Positions 34,779-43,580 are shown, counted from the stretch's first letter. The stretch is DNA of 64,000 bases from an uncultured Chitinophaga sp. (GCF_937898475.1 NZ_CALEJS010000032.1:1-64000), one strand, 5' to 3'. Numbers and translations: made by a program. Notes: generated by a model from the letters alone, not told the origin.

Positions 34779-35888
34779 TCATTCATTATTCTCCACTGTT
34801 AATGCGTAAACAGCGAAAGAGCCTAACCAGTGCTCGCCGGCATAATCCCCACTGGCCACATGCGGCAGTGCGGCCTCCAGGTGCTGGCGCGCCAGTTCGC
34901 GAATGGCGGCACGGTTGTGTGTTACATGGCGGGCAATGCCGTACAGGCACCACGCCCTGCTGAGATTAAGTCCATCGAGGTGTACAAGTTTACCATCAGT
35001 ACGGTCTTTTACCCGTGCAATGGAAAGAATGTTAACAGGGTCAGTGAATAGTCCCGGTAAAAAGTCCTGCACCCATGCATTATATTGCGCTGCGGGCATG
35101 ATACGCCACATCAGGTCTGCCTCTTCCAGGCAGGGAGAAAGAAAGTCGTAGCCTCCCGGCTCCCAGTTGATGGGGCAGCCCTTGTCTTTTGCATAGAAGC
35201 GGAGGGCCGCTTTGCTGATGGCGCTCTGCAGCGCAGTATCCTTTGCAACGGCGGCATAGTCCCAGGCAAGGCGCAGGCCAAAGGCAAGGTTGGTATGTTC
35301 ACCTACCCGGATAGGGTACACCAGCTTATCAAGGAAAGCGATATAGGACCTTGAAAATTGGGTGGCCAGTGGCTGGAGGTTTTTGCTCAGTGCTGCGCCC
35401 AGCGGGTCCTGCCAGGTAAGCAGCTCTCTTTGCAGCTGCAGCAGCCAGCTCCAACCATAAATGCGCTCAAAGCCTTTATTTTCTTTTTCGTGGTAGATGC
35501 GTTGTTCAATCCGGATATTATCTGCCGTAAGGTTTTCTGCCAGTTTTGTGCGGATCTGTGTTTTCTGTGGAATATCGCGGAACGATTTTAAGAGCTTTAC
35601 CAGCATCCAGTGGCCATGTACGCTGCTGTGCCAGTCATAGCATCCGTAAAAAGCCGGGTGATAATCCCGCGGGTGCTTTACCAGCGAGCTGTCTGTAAAT
35701 ACCACACCTGTTTTATACGGAAATTCCTGCTGCATGCATTTGAGTGGAAGGGCGGCAAGATGGGAAGCGCCTGCCATAGTGAGCTGCAGGTGTCCTGCCT
35801 CATCGTGGATATAAAGCCCTTGCTGGGCATTGCTGTTGGCTGCCATAAACACGGTTGTGCAGATTGATAGGAATAAACGCTTCTTCAC
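34779..35888 (-). CDS. Exported DUF2891 family protein
   Basis: The 369-residue protein has a signal peptide (to about residue 21, SNAQ) and matches DUF2891 by HPAFYGCYDWHSSVHGHWMLVKLLK and the later block GGYDFLSPCLEEADLMWR. The fold is predicted to be an alpha/alpha toroid like glycoside-processing proteins. A catalytic role is not established for the family. It lies upstream of the DUF3857 gene with a 19-nt gap, so the two may be cotranscribed. Confidence 0.87.
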   Translation of the reverse strand: MKKRLFLSICTTVFMAANSNAQQGLYIHDEAGHLQLTMAGASHLAALPLKCMQQEFPYKTGVVFTDSSLVKHPRDYHPAFYGCYDWHSSVHGHWMLVKLLKSFRDIPQKTQIRTKLAENLTADNIRIEQRIYHEKENKGFERIYGWSWLLQLQRELLTWQDPLGAALSKNLQPLATQFSRSYIAFLDKLVYPIRVGEHTNLAFGLRLAWDYAAVAKDTALQSAISKAALRFYAKDKGCPINWEPGGYDFLSPCLEEADLMWRIMPAAQYNAWVQDFLPGLFTDPVNILSIARVKDRTDGKLVHLDGLNLSRAWCLYGIARHVTHNRAAIRELARQHLEAALPHVASGDYAGEHWLGSFAVYALTVENNE

Positions 35889-35894
35889 AGGTGG

Positions 35895-37133
35895 TTATTT
35901 GTTTAATAACAGTTTGATATAGAAAGAAGGCCGGGCCAGCTTTTTACGCAGGTCAACCTCATAGAACATGCATGAGATCAGCTCTTTCAGCTGTTTGTTA
36001 CGTGTGCCCATTTTCATGAGCAGGTTAAACAGCCAGGGATATTTTACCAGTTTCTGCAGACGATGGCTCAGCTTCAGTTCTGGCCCCAGCACCCGGTATA
36101 CACGTTCATCGTAAGCCGCAAGGCCTGCTGCAGAAAGATCGTTGGCTTTGAGCGCAGCGGCGGCCTGCTGGGCGGCGAACCGGCCGGCGTATAGCGCATT
36201 GCCAATACCCTCGCCGGTGAAAGGGTCTACCAGGTAGGCGGCATCGCCAACCAGCATATAACGCTCGCCGGATAATTTTCTTCTCTTACTGCCCAGCGGC
36301 AAGCCATAACCTTCTATGCTGCTGGTCATCTCCGCATCCCGGAAACGCTCCCTGAAAACGGGATCGTTCTCAATGGTTTCGGTGAGCAATTTCTTCAGGT
36401 TCACTTTCCGGCTGCGTACCGCTTCACTGATCATATCCATGCCCACATTGGCTTCGCCGTTGGGCAGGGGAAAGATCCAGAGGTAACCTGGCAGCAGGGG
36501 TTTCAGAAAATGCAGCTCAATGAAATTATCGGGATGGGTTCCTTTTACATTCTTGTAGTAAGCTCTTACGCCGGCGGCGTAGTAGGCGGGTTCCATCCGG
36601 ATGTTGGCTACTTCTTTGGTGAAAGAAGAATGCGCCCCGTTGGCTACGATCAGCAATTGCGCCTTTACGGTAAAATTGCCGGTAGCATCTGTAACCACGT
36701 AAGCGTCTTCCTGCAGCTCATATTTCTCTATTGTAACGCCTTCAAACAGTTGTATCTCAGGCCTGCGTTTCAGCTCCTCTACCAGAAAATTGTCAAAATG
36801 GATACGTTTACACACAAAGCCGGCCGGTTCGTCTGTATGGCGGTCGTAATCAGGTTTATAGGACACATCCATAGCTACCCTGCCGGGTGATACAAAAGTG
36901 ACGCCCCAGCTGCCCAGTTTCTGCGTATACTGGCGCAGGCGTTCTGCCACCTCCTTGTCAATTGCTTCCAGCGCGGTCAGCACTTTTCCGCTCAGCCCGT
37001 CTCCGCAAACTTTATCTCTCGGGAATACAGCCTTGTCTACCACTACGCAGCCTATGCCCAGTTGCGCCAGCTGCAGGGCAGCAGTGGCTCCTCCCGGTCC
37101 GGCGCCAATAATACAAACCTTTGTTTCGATCAT
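35895..37133 (-). CDS. Geranylgeranyl-reductase-type FAD-dependent oxidoreductase
   Basis: The ATG at 37133 gives 412 residues starting MIETKVCIIGAGPGG, which places the FAD-binding glycine motif at the usual position; the longer frame to 37190 adds 19 residues. Further motifs are DKAVFPRDKVCGDGLSG and the second FAD block RYMLVGDAAYLVDPFTGEGIGNALYAGR. The family reduces isoprenoid or prenyl double bonds or hydroxylates aromatics. In Bacteroidota, members are linked to membrane lipid or flexirubin-type pigment synthesis. The stop is 6 nt before the DUF2891 start, indicating an operon. The substrate is not readable. Confidence 0.85.
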   Translation of the reverse strand: MIETKVCIIGAGPGGATAALQLAQLGIGCVVVDKAVFPRDKVCGDGLSGKVLTALEAIDKEVAERLRQYTQKLGSWGVTFVSPGRVAMDVSYKPDYDRHTDEPAGFVCKRIHFDNFLVEELKRRPEIQLFEGVTIEKYELQEDAYVVTDATGNFTVKAQLLIVANGAHSSFTKEVANIRMEPAYYAAGVRAYYKNVKGTHPDNFIELHFLKPLLPGYLWIFPLPNGEANVGMDMISEAVRSRKVNLKKLLTETIENDPVFRERFRDAEMTSSIEGYGLPLGSKRRKLSGERYMLVGDAAYLVDPFTGEGIGNALYAGRFAAQQAAAALKANDLSAAGLAAYDERVYRVLGPELKLSHRLQKLVKYPWLFNLLMKMGTRNKQLKELISCMFYEVDLRKKLARPSFYIKLLLNK

Positions 37134-37199
37134 GCCAGTCATGAAATTGACCGGAAAGATAAGGAATTGAGACATATAAGCATATAACACTACATGCTA

Positions 37200-37207
37200 T
37201 ATCTTTG
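37200..37207 (+). promoter_or_regulatory. Putative -7 box (TATCTTTG) of ybaB
   Basis: TATCTTTG matches TAnnTTTG and ends 19 nt before the chosen ybaB start. No TTG is found at the -33 position. Confidence 0.45.
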
Positions 37208-37226
37208 TGATGTTAAAACATGTTAT

Positions 37227-37532
37227 ATGTTCGGAGATCTCTTTGGAAAGCTACAGGAAGCGCAGCAAAAAATGCAGGAAGGAAAAGCAAGGCTGGCTAA
37301 TATTACGGTAGATGGGGACGCCGGTGATGGCGATGTAAAAGTAACTGTTAACGGGAACCGCGAAATAAAGGGTATCACAATAAAAGAGCACCTGTTGAAC
37401 CCGGACAACAAAGAAGAACTGGAAGACCTGCTGATTACAGCGCTTAACCGTGCCTTGAAAAATGCGGAGAACGCCTGGGAGTCTGAAATGAAAGGCGTTG
37501 CCGGCGGTATGCTGGGCGGGCTGGGACTTTAG
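37227..37532 (+). CDS. YbaB/EbfC family nucleoid-associated protein
   Basis: The ATG at 37227 gives 101 residues (MFGDLFGKLQEAQQKMQEGK), the usual length; the earlier start at 37194 overlaps the promoter box. The YbaB pattern is clear: an amphipathic helix, then a beta sheet (VKVTVNGNREIKGITI) and a C-terminal helix (LEDLLITALNRALKNAENAWESEM). It binds DNA non-specifically as a dimer. The usual neighbours dnaX and recR are absent. It converges on and overlaps the DUF72 gene by 4 nt. Confidence 0.93.
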   Translation: MFGDLFGKLQEAQQKMQEGKARLANITVDGDAGDGDVKVTVNGNREIKGITIKEHLLNPDNKEELEDLLITALNRALKNAENAWESEMKGVAGGMLGGLGL

Positions 37533-38281
37533 GCAGAAGCAATGAGTGCTTTCAGTTTTTTTGCATTTTCCAGGGCATAGCCATGCACATCGTTGTTGAA
37601 AAAGATCCATAGATTGTGACCTTCTTCCATCCAGCGTTTACATTTACGAGCATATGCCCGCAGTGAAACGGTGGCGTAATTGGATGCGTAGAGATCGCCC
37701 GGACCATGAAAGCGCAGGTAGATATGCGGAGCGGTTACCGCTTCTTTGTAAGGAAAGCGCTTACCCGAATGCGCTATTGCCAGCCCAACTCCATATTCTT
37801 CCATCAGCGACAGGCTTTGCCGGCTGAACCAGCTGGTATGCCGTACTTCAAAGGAAAAATCATAGTGTTTATAGGTATTGGCCAGCAGGCTGTAAAATTC
37901 TTTTGCCACACCCGCATCAAAAGCTAAACGTTCCGGCAGCTGTACCAATACTGGCCCCAGCCGTTTCTTTATCAGGTCAAAAACACTAAAGTAAACCTGC
38001 ATGCCTGCTACCGGGTCCCGCAGTTTCTTCATATGGGTAATATAGCGGCTCAGCTTGGGGCAGAATATAAAGTCCGCCGGTACTTTCTCCACCCAGTCCT
38101 GCACCGTTTTTCCTTTAGGCAGGCGGTAAAAGCTGGTATTGATCTCGGTGCAGGTGAATTCCTGGCTGTAGAAAGCCAGGTAATCCACCGGCTTCATCTT
38201 TTCCGGGTAGTACAAACCTTTCCAGTGTTTATAACTCCATCCTGAAGTGCCTATTTGCCAGGCAGCGCGCTTTTTATTCAT
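37529..38281 (-). CDS. DUF72 domain-containing protein
   Basis: The 250-residue protein is a single DUF72 TIM-barrel-like domain: WQIGTSGWSYKHWKGLYYPEKM at the start, FTCTEINTSFYRLPKGKTVQDW, and YLRFHGPGDLYASNYA late. The family is widespread and has no established biochemical role. It overlaps ybaB by 4 nt at the 3' ends. Confidence 0.92.
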   Translation of the reverse strand: MNKKRAAWQIGTSGWSYKHWKGLYYPEKMKPVDYLAFYSQEFTCTEINTSFYRLPKGKTVQDWVEKVPADFIFCPKLSRYITHMKKLRDPVAGMQVYFSVFDLIKKRLGPVLVQLPERLAFDAGVAKEFYSLLANTYKHYDFSFEVRHTSWFSRQSLSLMEEYGVGLAIAHSGKRFPYKEAVTAPHIYLRFHGPGDLYASNYATVSLRAYARKCKRWMEEGHNLWIFFNNDVHGYALENAKKLKALIASA

Positions 38282-38415
38282 ACCGCTTTTTTTGATGAGT
38301 ACACAAGATTGGTACCTGTTTTCAGTATACGCGGAAACAACTGTGGCGGAGTAAGAATATCAATATACTGGCACAATTGCTGGTGATGATAGTGGAGCAC
38401 CAAACACCTGCTACT

Positions 38416-38790
38416 ATGATCAATCAATATGAAGTACCGGCATTGATTGAAGACGCAATACCGGAACTGAGAAAACCGCTGCACCGGTTCCCGGCAGTGT
38501 TTCATGTATATGAAACGATGACCTGCCTGAGCAACTATACCCGCAAACAGCTGGAAGAACAGAACTACAGTGTTGCAGGCGAGTGCCTGGAAGTAGCCGG
38601 CCGTTTATATGATCGCGGTAACGAGGTAGTAAAAGGCGCAATTGAACAACACTTTCTGCCCGCATTGTCCTGCCTGCCGGTTCCCGATGGTGCTTACCGT
38701 ATAAAATTTTACTCACTGATACCCGCGTCACTGTATACCTTGTTCATACAGCATCAGATAGGAGATGTTCCTCAGATCAATAAACAATAA
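38416..38790 (+). CDS. Small conserved-looking protein of unknown function
   Basis: The ATG at 38416 gives 124 residues; the longer frame starts at 38377. It has no signal peptide or membrane segment. It appears mostly helical, with FPAVFHVYETMTCLSNYTRKQLEEQ and GRLYDRGNEVVKGAIEQHFLPALSCLP. Codon use resembles its neighbours and the frame is intact, so it is probably a real gene. I do not recognise a family. It stands alone between DUF72 and the tRNA gene. Confidence 0.6.
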   Translation: MINQYEVPALIEDAIPELRKPLHRFPAVFHVYETMTCLSNYTRKQLEEQNYSVAGECLEVAGRLYDRGNEVVKGAIEQHFLPALSCLPVPDGAYRIKFYSLIPASLYTLFIQHQIGDVPQINKQ

Positions 38791-38886
38791 AAGGGATAGT
38801 ATGCATACAGGGCAGCCTGTACAGCGCAGAAATTTTCCTGCTGCTGTTTTTAATAACGCGGGGATGATTAAATTTGTACCGGTCAA

Positions 38887-38959
38887 GCCAACCTAGCTCA
38901 GCCGGTAGAGCAACAGTTTCGTAAATTGTAGGTCGTGGGTTCGAATCCCATGGTTGGCT
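38887..38959 (+). tRNA. tRNA-Thr (anticodon CGT)
   Basis: The 73-nt cloverleaf folds fully: acceptor GCCAACC/GGTTGGC, D stem GCTC/GAGC, anticodon stem ACAGT/ATTGT with loop TTCGTAA (anticodon CGT, reading ACG), and T stem GTGGG/CCCAT with loop TTCGAAT. The discriminator base is T. The CCA end is not encoded. No flanking integrase or duplicated 3' end is visible. Confidence 0.95.
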
Positions 38960-39025
38960 CAAGAAAACATAGTAATCAGGATTAGCGATTTTGCAAACCG
39001 TCAGTCGGCGAAATGATTTATATCA

Positions 39026-39056
39026 TTGACTGCAAAATGTAATCAACCTATCTTTG
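39026..39056 (+). promoter_or_regulatory. Bacteroidota-type promoter of the desaturase gene
   Basis: TTG at 39026-39028, a 20-bp spacer and TATCTTTG at 39049-39056 match the -33/-7 consensus of Bacteroidota. The box ends only 4 nt before the ATG at 39061, so the transcript would be leaderless or nearly so. Confidence 0.6.
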
Positions 39057-39060
39057 GCAA

Positions 39061-39936
39061 ATGAATACCGCAAAACAAATACGGAAACAACCTGACTGGC
39101 TTCATGAGCTCGATTTTATAGGCATTCACCTGGTACCTTTCCTGGCATTCTTTACCACTGTGCATGCGTTTGACTGGATTGTATGTGTCGTACTGTATGT
39201 GGCACGTATGTTTTTTGTAACCGGCGGTTATCATCGGTATTTTTCCCACCGCGCATTCAAGACTTCACGTTTCTTTCAGTTCATACTGGCTTTCGGGGCG
39301 CAGAGCAGTTTTCAGAAAGGCGTGTTGTGGTGGGCCGCCAATCACCGCATTCATCACAAGCATAGTGATACACCTGAGGATCCGCACTCTGCAAACCTGT
39401 ATGGTTTCTGGTATGCCCACATTGGCTGGATCATGGGGCCAGAATACAAACCTACCCGCTATGATCTGATCAAGGATATGAAACACCGGGAACTGTACTG
39501 GCTGAATAAATATCACTTTGTACCACCTGTAATACTGGCGCTGGCGGTATACCTGATCGGCAATAAAGTGAACGGCACCGGTTTCTTTGACTGGAGCGCG
39601 GGGCTTTCCACCCTGTTCATCGGGTTTTTCCTGAGCACTATCCTGTTGTTCCATGGCACCTTTACCATCAACTCCCTGATGCATAAGATAGGCCGTCAGC
39701 GTTACAAAACAGGAGATCAGTCCCGCAATAGCCTGATACTGGCCCTGGTTACACTGGGAGAAGGCTGGCACAATAATCACCACTATTACCAGAGTGCTGC
39801 CCGGCAGGGATTTTACTGGTGGGAGATAGATATTACCTATTATATCATCCGTTTCCTGGGATTCCTGGGCATAGTATGGGATATCCGCCCCGTACCGGTG
39901 AAGGTAAAGGAAAGTAACAAGATCAACCCTTCATAA
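39061..39936 (+). CDS. Acyl-CoA (delta-9 type) fatty-acid desaturase
   Basis: The 291-residue membrane enzyme introduces a double bond into acyl chains using a di-iron centre. The three histidine boxes are visible: HRYFSH (58-63), HRIHH (95-99) and HNNHH (237-241). Four membrane helices flank them. It tunes membrane fluidity, usually in response to cold. The start at the first ATG is supported because the next methionine (residue 50) would remove the first helix, even though the promoter box almost touches this ATG. Confidence 0.93.
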   Translation: MNTAKQIRKQPDWLHELDFIGIHLVPFLAFFTTVHAFDWIVCVVLYVARMFFVTGGYHRYFSHRAFKTSRFFQFILAFGAQSSFQKGVLWWAANHRIHHKHSDTPEDPHSANLYGFWYAHIGWIMGPEYKPTRYDLIKDMKHRELYWLNKYHFVPPVILALAVYLIGNKVNGTGFFDWSAGLSTLFIGFFLSTILLFHGTFTINSLMHKIGRQRYKTGDQSRNSLILALVTLGEGWHNNHHYYQSAARQGFYWWEIDITYYIIRFLGFLGIVWDIRPVPVKVKESNKINPS

Positions 39937-39985
39937 GTACAATGAATACCGGGATTTGGTACATGTAAGTGAACACGAGGAGCGC

Positions 39986-39993
39986 TAGCTTTG
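39986..39993 (+). promoter_or_regulatory. Putative -7 box (TAGCTTTG) of the MFS gene
   Basis: TAGCTTTG matches TAnnTTTG. It ends 1 nt before the ATG at 39995, so translation probably starts at the next in-frame ATG at 40013. Confidence 0.5.
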
Positions 39994-40012
39994 TATGATT
40001 ATTCCGGATATC

Positions 40013-41266
40013 ATGACCTACAATAAGCGCAACCATTTTTTACTGATACTGATATTAGGCGCCCTTACTGCACTGGCGCCTTTTTCTATTGATATGTACC
40101 TGCCGGGTTTCCCGGCTATAGCAAAGGATCTGCACTCCAGCATAGCAGAAGTTTCCCTTTCACTGTCCAGCTTTTTCATAGGCGTTTCTTTTGGGCAGTT
40201 GTTGTATGGGCCGCTGCTGGACCGTTTTGGCAGAAAACGTCCGCTGCATATTGGTCTGGTTGTTTACCTGCTGGCTTCCCTGGGTTGCGTGTTCGTAACG
40301 TCTGTAGATGCACTGATCGCCTTACGTTTTCTGCAGGCATTAGGGTGCTGCGCCTGTACGGTGGCCGCAACTGCTATGGTGCGTGATCTCTTCCCGGTAG
40401 AAGAGAATGCCCGCGTGTTTTCAATGCTGTTGCTGGTGGTAGGGGTATCGCCAATGCTGGCGCCTGCTATTGGCGGATATGTAACGGAGTTCATGGGATG
40501 GCATTACATCTTTATCATATTGACGGTGCTGGCGGCCGTTATCCTGGCGGCTTCCTACTGGAAACTGCCGGAGAGCTATCAGCCGGATCCGCACTATTCA
40601 CTGATGCCCACCCCTATTATCCGCAGTTTTCTGTTTGTTATAAAAGAGCCACGCTTCACCACCTATGCAATAGCTGGCGCCATGGTATTTGCCGGGCTGC
40701 TTTCTTATGTAGCCGGATCGCCGTATGTTTTCCTGGAGATCTTCAGGGTATCGGGCACCCAGTACAGCCTGATCTTTGCTGCGCTGGCAGCAGGACTGAT
40801 CGGTTCCGGGCAGGTGAACAGCGTTTTACTCAGGAAATATAAAAGTGAGCAGATCATCATCGTGGCCCTGGCCATTCAGGCTATTACGGGCATTATACTG
40901 GTTACCGGGGCTGGTAATGGTTGGCTGGGGCTTGCGGGCACTTTGGCTACAATTTTTATTTTCCTTTCCTGTGCCGGGTTTATTTTTCCGAATGCGTCTG
41001 CGCTATCTATGGCGCCATTTGCCCAGCATGCAGGTAGTGCGTCTGCCCTGATGGGCGCTTTGCAGATGGGGCTGGGAGCACTGGCATCCGTAGCGGTTAG
41101 CCTGCTGAGCAAGTATGATCATACTGCATTCCCGATGACCGGCGTTATGGCGGGTTGCTCCCTGCTTGCTTTATGTGTGCTTTTAACCGGCAGCTATTTC
41201 ATACGGCGGGGCGTTGCAAGAAAGACCGCACAGACAGCTGCGCAATTCAATGATGCTGCTGCTTAA
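40013..41266 (+). CDS. Bcr/CflA-type multidrug efflux MFS transporter
   Basis: The ATG at 40013 gives 417 residues; the ATG at 39995 lies against the promoter box. Twelve membrane helices are predicted. The DHA1 Bcr/CflA signature LGALTALAPFSIDMYLPGFPAIAKDL opens the protein and LYGPLLDRFGRKRPLHIGL is the loop 2-3 motif A. It exports drugs or metabolites in exchange for protons. It ends in a 4-nt overlap with the convergent thioesterase gene. Confidence 0.9.
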   Translation: MTYNKRNHFLLILILGALTALAPFSIDMYLPGFPAIAKDLHSSIAEVSLSLSSFFIGVSFGQLLYGPLLDRFGRKRPLHIGLVVYLLASLGCVFVTSVDALIALRFLQALGCCACTVAATAMVRDLFPVEENARVFSMLLLVVGVSPMLAPAIGGYVTEFMGWHYIFIILTVLAAVILAASYWKLPESYQPDPHYSLMPTPIIRSFLFVIKEPRFTTYAIAGAMVFAGLLSYVAGSPYVFLEIFRVSGTQYSLIFAALAAGLIGSGQVNSVLLRKYKSEQIIIVALAIQAITGIILVTGAGNGWLGLAGTLATIFIFLSCAGFIFPNASALSMAPFAQHAGSASALMGALQMGLGALASVAVSLLSKYDHTAFPMTGVMAGCSLLALCVLLTGSYFIRRGVARKTAQTAAQFNDAAA

Positions 41267-41688
41267 TTCAGCGTGGCAGGATCGTCTTTCAAACGGTCTT
41301 TTGCGAAAGTGATGGCGGTTTTACCATGCGGAACAGGTTTACCATTTTCATCTACATTCACAAATACCATTTTCTCTATAGCCAGCACCGGCTGTTGTGT
41401 GATCTTGTTCCTTACCTCGCATTTCAGTGTGATGGAGGTACGGCCAAAATGGGTGGCCACAATGCCCAGTTCAATGATATCTCCCAGCCGTGGTGCGCTG
41501 ATGAAATTAATCTCTGATATGAACTTGGTAACCACTTTGGGATTGTCCAGCTGCAGAATGGCATAGATCACCGCTTCCTCATCGATCCATTTAAGCAGGC
41601 TGCCGCCAAATAAGGTATGATTGGGATTGAGGTCTTCCGGTTTTACCCATCTGCGTGTACGGAATTTTAATTCGGGATGTGATTGCAT
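41263..41688 (-). CDS. Acyl-CoA thioesterase, hotdog fold
   Basis: The 141-residue protein is a single hotdog domain of the YciA/BFIT type. HTLFGGSLLKWIDEEAVIYA holds the catalytic acidic residue in its N-terminal helix, and FISAPRLGDIIELGIVATHFGRTSITLKCEVRN is the central sheet. It hydrolyses acyl-CoA thioesters in the cytoplasm; chain length is unknown. It is a single minus-strand gene. Confidence 0.9.
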   Translation of the reverse strand: MQSHPELKFRTRRWVKPEDLNPNHTLFGGSLLKWIDEEAVIYAILQLDNPKVVTKFISEINFISAPRLGDIIELGIVATHFGRTSITLKCEVRNKITQQPVLAIEKMVFVNVDENGKPVPHGKTAITFAKDRLKDDPATLN

Positions 41689-41813
41689 ATTAATTCATTT
41701 AAGAAGTTATCGGATAGGGTGGGGTTTCCTTGCACTGAATGACAGTGCAAAGTTCCGAAAGAAACGAACGCATCCCAAAGAGAAATTATTTATGCAGGTA
41801 TAAAGGCAGCCTA

Positions 41814-42806
41814 TTAGTCGTTCAGCGCCTGCCACAGCATGTCTTTCAGGTCTGTCAGTCCCTGTTGGGTAACGGCTGAAATGAATACATGCGGCACGTT
41901 TTCCGGTAGTTCTGCTTCGATGGCCTTCTGCAGTTCTTCGTCCAGCATGTCGCTTTTGCTGATGGCCAGCAGAAATTGTTTATCCAGCAACTCAGGGTTA
42001 TACTGTTCCAGTTCATTTACAAGGATGTTGAATTCCTGGCGGTGATCTTTGCTGTCTGCCGGGATGAGGAACAGTAATACAGAGTTACGCTCTATATGCC
42101 GCAGGAAACGGTGCCCAAGGCCACGGCCTTCGTGGGCGCCTTCGATGATACCGGGAAGATCGGCAATACAGAAAGACCGGTCGTCGTGGTAGGAAACAAT
42201 GCCCAGTTGAGGAGTAAGGGTGGTAAATGCGTAATCTGCTATTTTAGGTTTGGCGGCGGTGATGGTGGAGAGCAAAGTAGATTTACCTGCATTAGGGAAC
42301 CCAACAAGTCCCACATCTGCCAGTACTTTCAGTTCCAGCAATTTCCAGCCTTCCTGGCCTGGTTCTCCGGGTTGGGAGTATTCAGGAGCCTGGTTGGTAG
42401 GGGTCTTAAAATAAGCGTTGCCGCGGCCGCCTTGTCCGCCGGGCAGCAAAATGATCTGCTGGCCATCGTCCAGAATCTCCGCTTCCAGTTCGCCGGAGGC
42501 TTCGTCATACACCTGTGTACCCAGCGGCACTTCGATCACAACATCGTTCCCGTTAGGCCCGGTGCAATTGTTACGGCTGCCGTTGCCGCCGTCTGTAGCT
42601 ATCACGTTCTTGTGCCAGCGAAGGTGAAGCAGGGTCCATAGCTGCGCATTGCCTTTCAGGATGATGTGGCCGCCACGGCCGCCATCGCCTCCGTCTGGGC
42701 CAGCCATGGGGTTAAACTTGGTGCGCATGAAATGGGTGCTGCCGGCGCCACCCTTGCCGGATTTACAAAATACACGGATATAATCTACAAAGTTGCCCTT
42801 TTCCAA
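41814..42806 (-). CDS. obgE: Ribosome-associated GTPase ObgE
   Basis: The TTG at 42806 gives 330 residues, the normal length, starting just before the Obg-fold opening EKGNFVDYIRVFCKSGKGGAGS. An in-frame GTG at 42896 would add 30 residues that do not resemble Obg and would place the start inside an inverted repeat. The Obg domain holds glycine-rich repeats (PDGGDGGRGG). The GTPase motifs are GFPNAGKSTLLS, DLPGIIEGAHEGRGLGHRFL and SKSD. There is no OCT tail. It supports 50S ribosome assembly and stress control. It lies downstream of adk. Confidence 0.93.
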   Translation of the reverse strand: MEKGNFVDYIRVFCKSGKGGAGSTHFMRTKFNPMAGPDGGDGGRGGHIILKGNAQLWTLLHLRWHKNVIATDGGNGSRNNCTGPNGNDVVIEVPLGTQVYDEASGELEAEILDDGQQIILLPGGQGGRGNAYFKTPTNQAPEYSQPGEPGQEGWKLLELKVLADVGLVGFPNAGKSTLLSTITAAKPKIADYAFTTLTPQLGIVSYHDDRSFCIADLPGIIEGAHEGRGLGHRFLRHIERNSVLLFLIPADSKDHRQEFNILVNELEQYNPELLDKQFLLAISKSDMLDEELQKAIEAELPENVPHVFISAVTQQGLTDLKDMLWQALND

Positions 42807-42850
42807 AGCTTTAGCATTTACATGGGCAGGCCAGGCCTGCAATAAATAAA

Positions 42851-42912
42851 AACGCAAAGATCGGGAAGTTTGCGTGATTTTCAGGAACCACGTCACTTAC
42901 GATCTTTGCGTT
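42851..42912. repeat. Perfect 13-bp inverted repeat between adk and obgE
   Basis: AACGCAAAGATCG at 42851-42863 is repeated in inverse at 42900-42912 with a 36-nt loop. It lies in the adk-obgE gap and includes the alternative GTG start of obgE. The RNA could form a long-loop hairpin; no U-tract follows. Confidence 0.7.
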
Positions 42913-42950
42913 CAATAAATTTTATATCGGATCCGCTAAGGTTGCGGGTT

Positions 42951-43538
42951 TTATACTCTTTCCACTACCAGGTCATCTATCTCCTTACTCAGGAGGCCGA
43001 AGATCTCGTCTATAGTGCCACTGCCTTTAATCTTCCTGAATTTGCCATATTTGGCATAGTGATCAGCCACAGGAGCAGTTTTGTTATGGTATTCCACAAT
43101 ACGTGCTTTCACCACATCTTCATTGGCATCGTCGCTGCGGCCGGAGGTAAGGCCACGGTTCAGCAGGCGTTTGATCAGCTCATCTTCCGGTACTTCCAGG
43201 CTCAGTACAGCAGAGATGGAAGTTTTCTTCAGGGTGAGCAGCTTGTCCAGTGCTTCTGCCTGGGCAGTAGTACGGGGAAAGCCGTCAAATATAAAGCCCC
43301 GTGTGTCCGGGTTGGCATCTAATTTGGAACTGATCATGCCGATCACTACTTCGTCAGGCACCAGCTGACCGGCATCCATAAACTTTTTAGCTTCCAGGCC
43401 AAGCGGGGTCTGGGCTTCTATTTCACTCCGCAGCAGATCGCCGGTGCTCAGGTGAATGAGACCGTACTTCTTGATCAGGTTAGCACTTTGTGTGCCCTTG
43501 CCGCTACCGGGAGGGCCAAATAAAATAATATTGACCAT
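42951..43538 (-). CDS. adk: Adenylate kinase, short-LID type
   Basis: The 195-residue enzyme makes 2 ADP from ATP and AMP. The P-loop GPPGSGKGTQS (residues 8-18), the AMP-binding STGDLLR and the FDGFPRTTAQAEAL block are intact. The LID region GLTSGRSDDANEDVVKARI is the short form without the zinc-binding insert. Its usual ribosomal-protein neighbours are missing; obgE lies downstream, so the two may share a transcript. Confidence 0.96.
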   Translation of the reverse strand: MVNIILFGPPGSGKGTQSANLIKKYGLIHLSTGDLLRSEIEAQTPLGLEAKKFMDAGQLVPDEVVIGMISSKLDANPDTRGFIFDGFPRTTAQAEALDKLLTLKKTSISAVLSLEVPEDELIKRLLNRGLTSGRSDDANEDVVKARIVEYHNKTAPVADHYAKYGKFRKIKGSGTIDEIFGLLSKEIDDLVVERV

Positions 43539-43572
43539 GATTCTAGTTAAAAATACTTTAATAGCAAGATTG

Positions 43573-43580
43573 CAAATATA
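43573..43580 (-). promoter_or_regulatory. Putative -7 box (TATATTTG) of adk
   Basis: The minus strand reads TATATTTG, matching TAnnTTTG, 34 nt upstream of the adk ATG. This gives a normal short leader. The remaining AT-rich gap up to 43797 holds no credible gene and must carry the GH3 promoter. Confidence 0.5.

Noticed and set aside
38887..38959. tRNA-Thr as an integration site for a mobile element
   Set aside because: No integrase, no duplicated tRNA end and only ordinary chromosomal genes on both sides.
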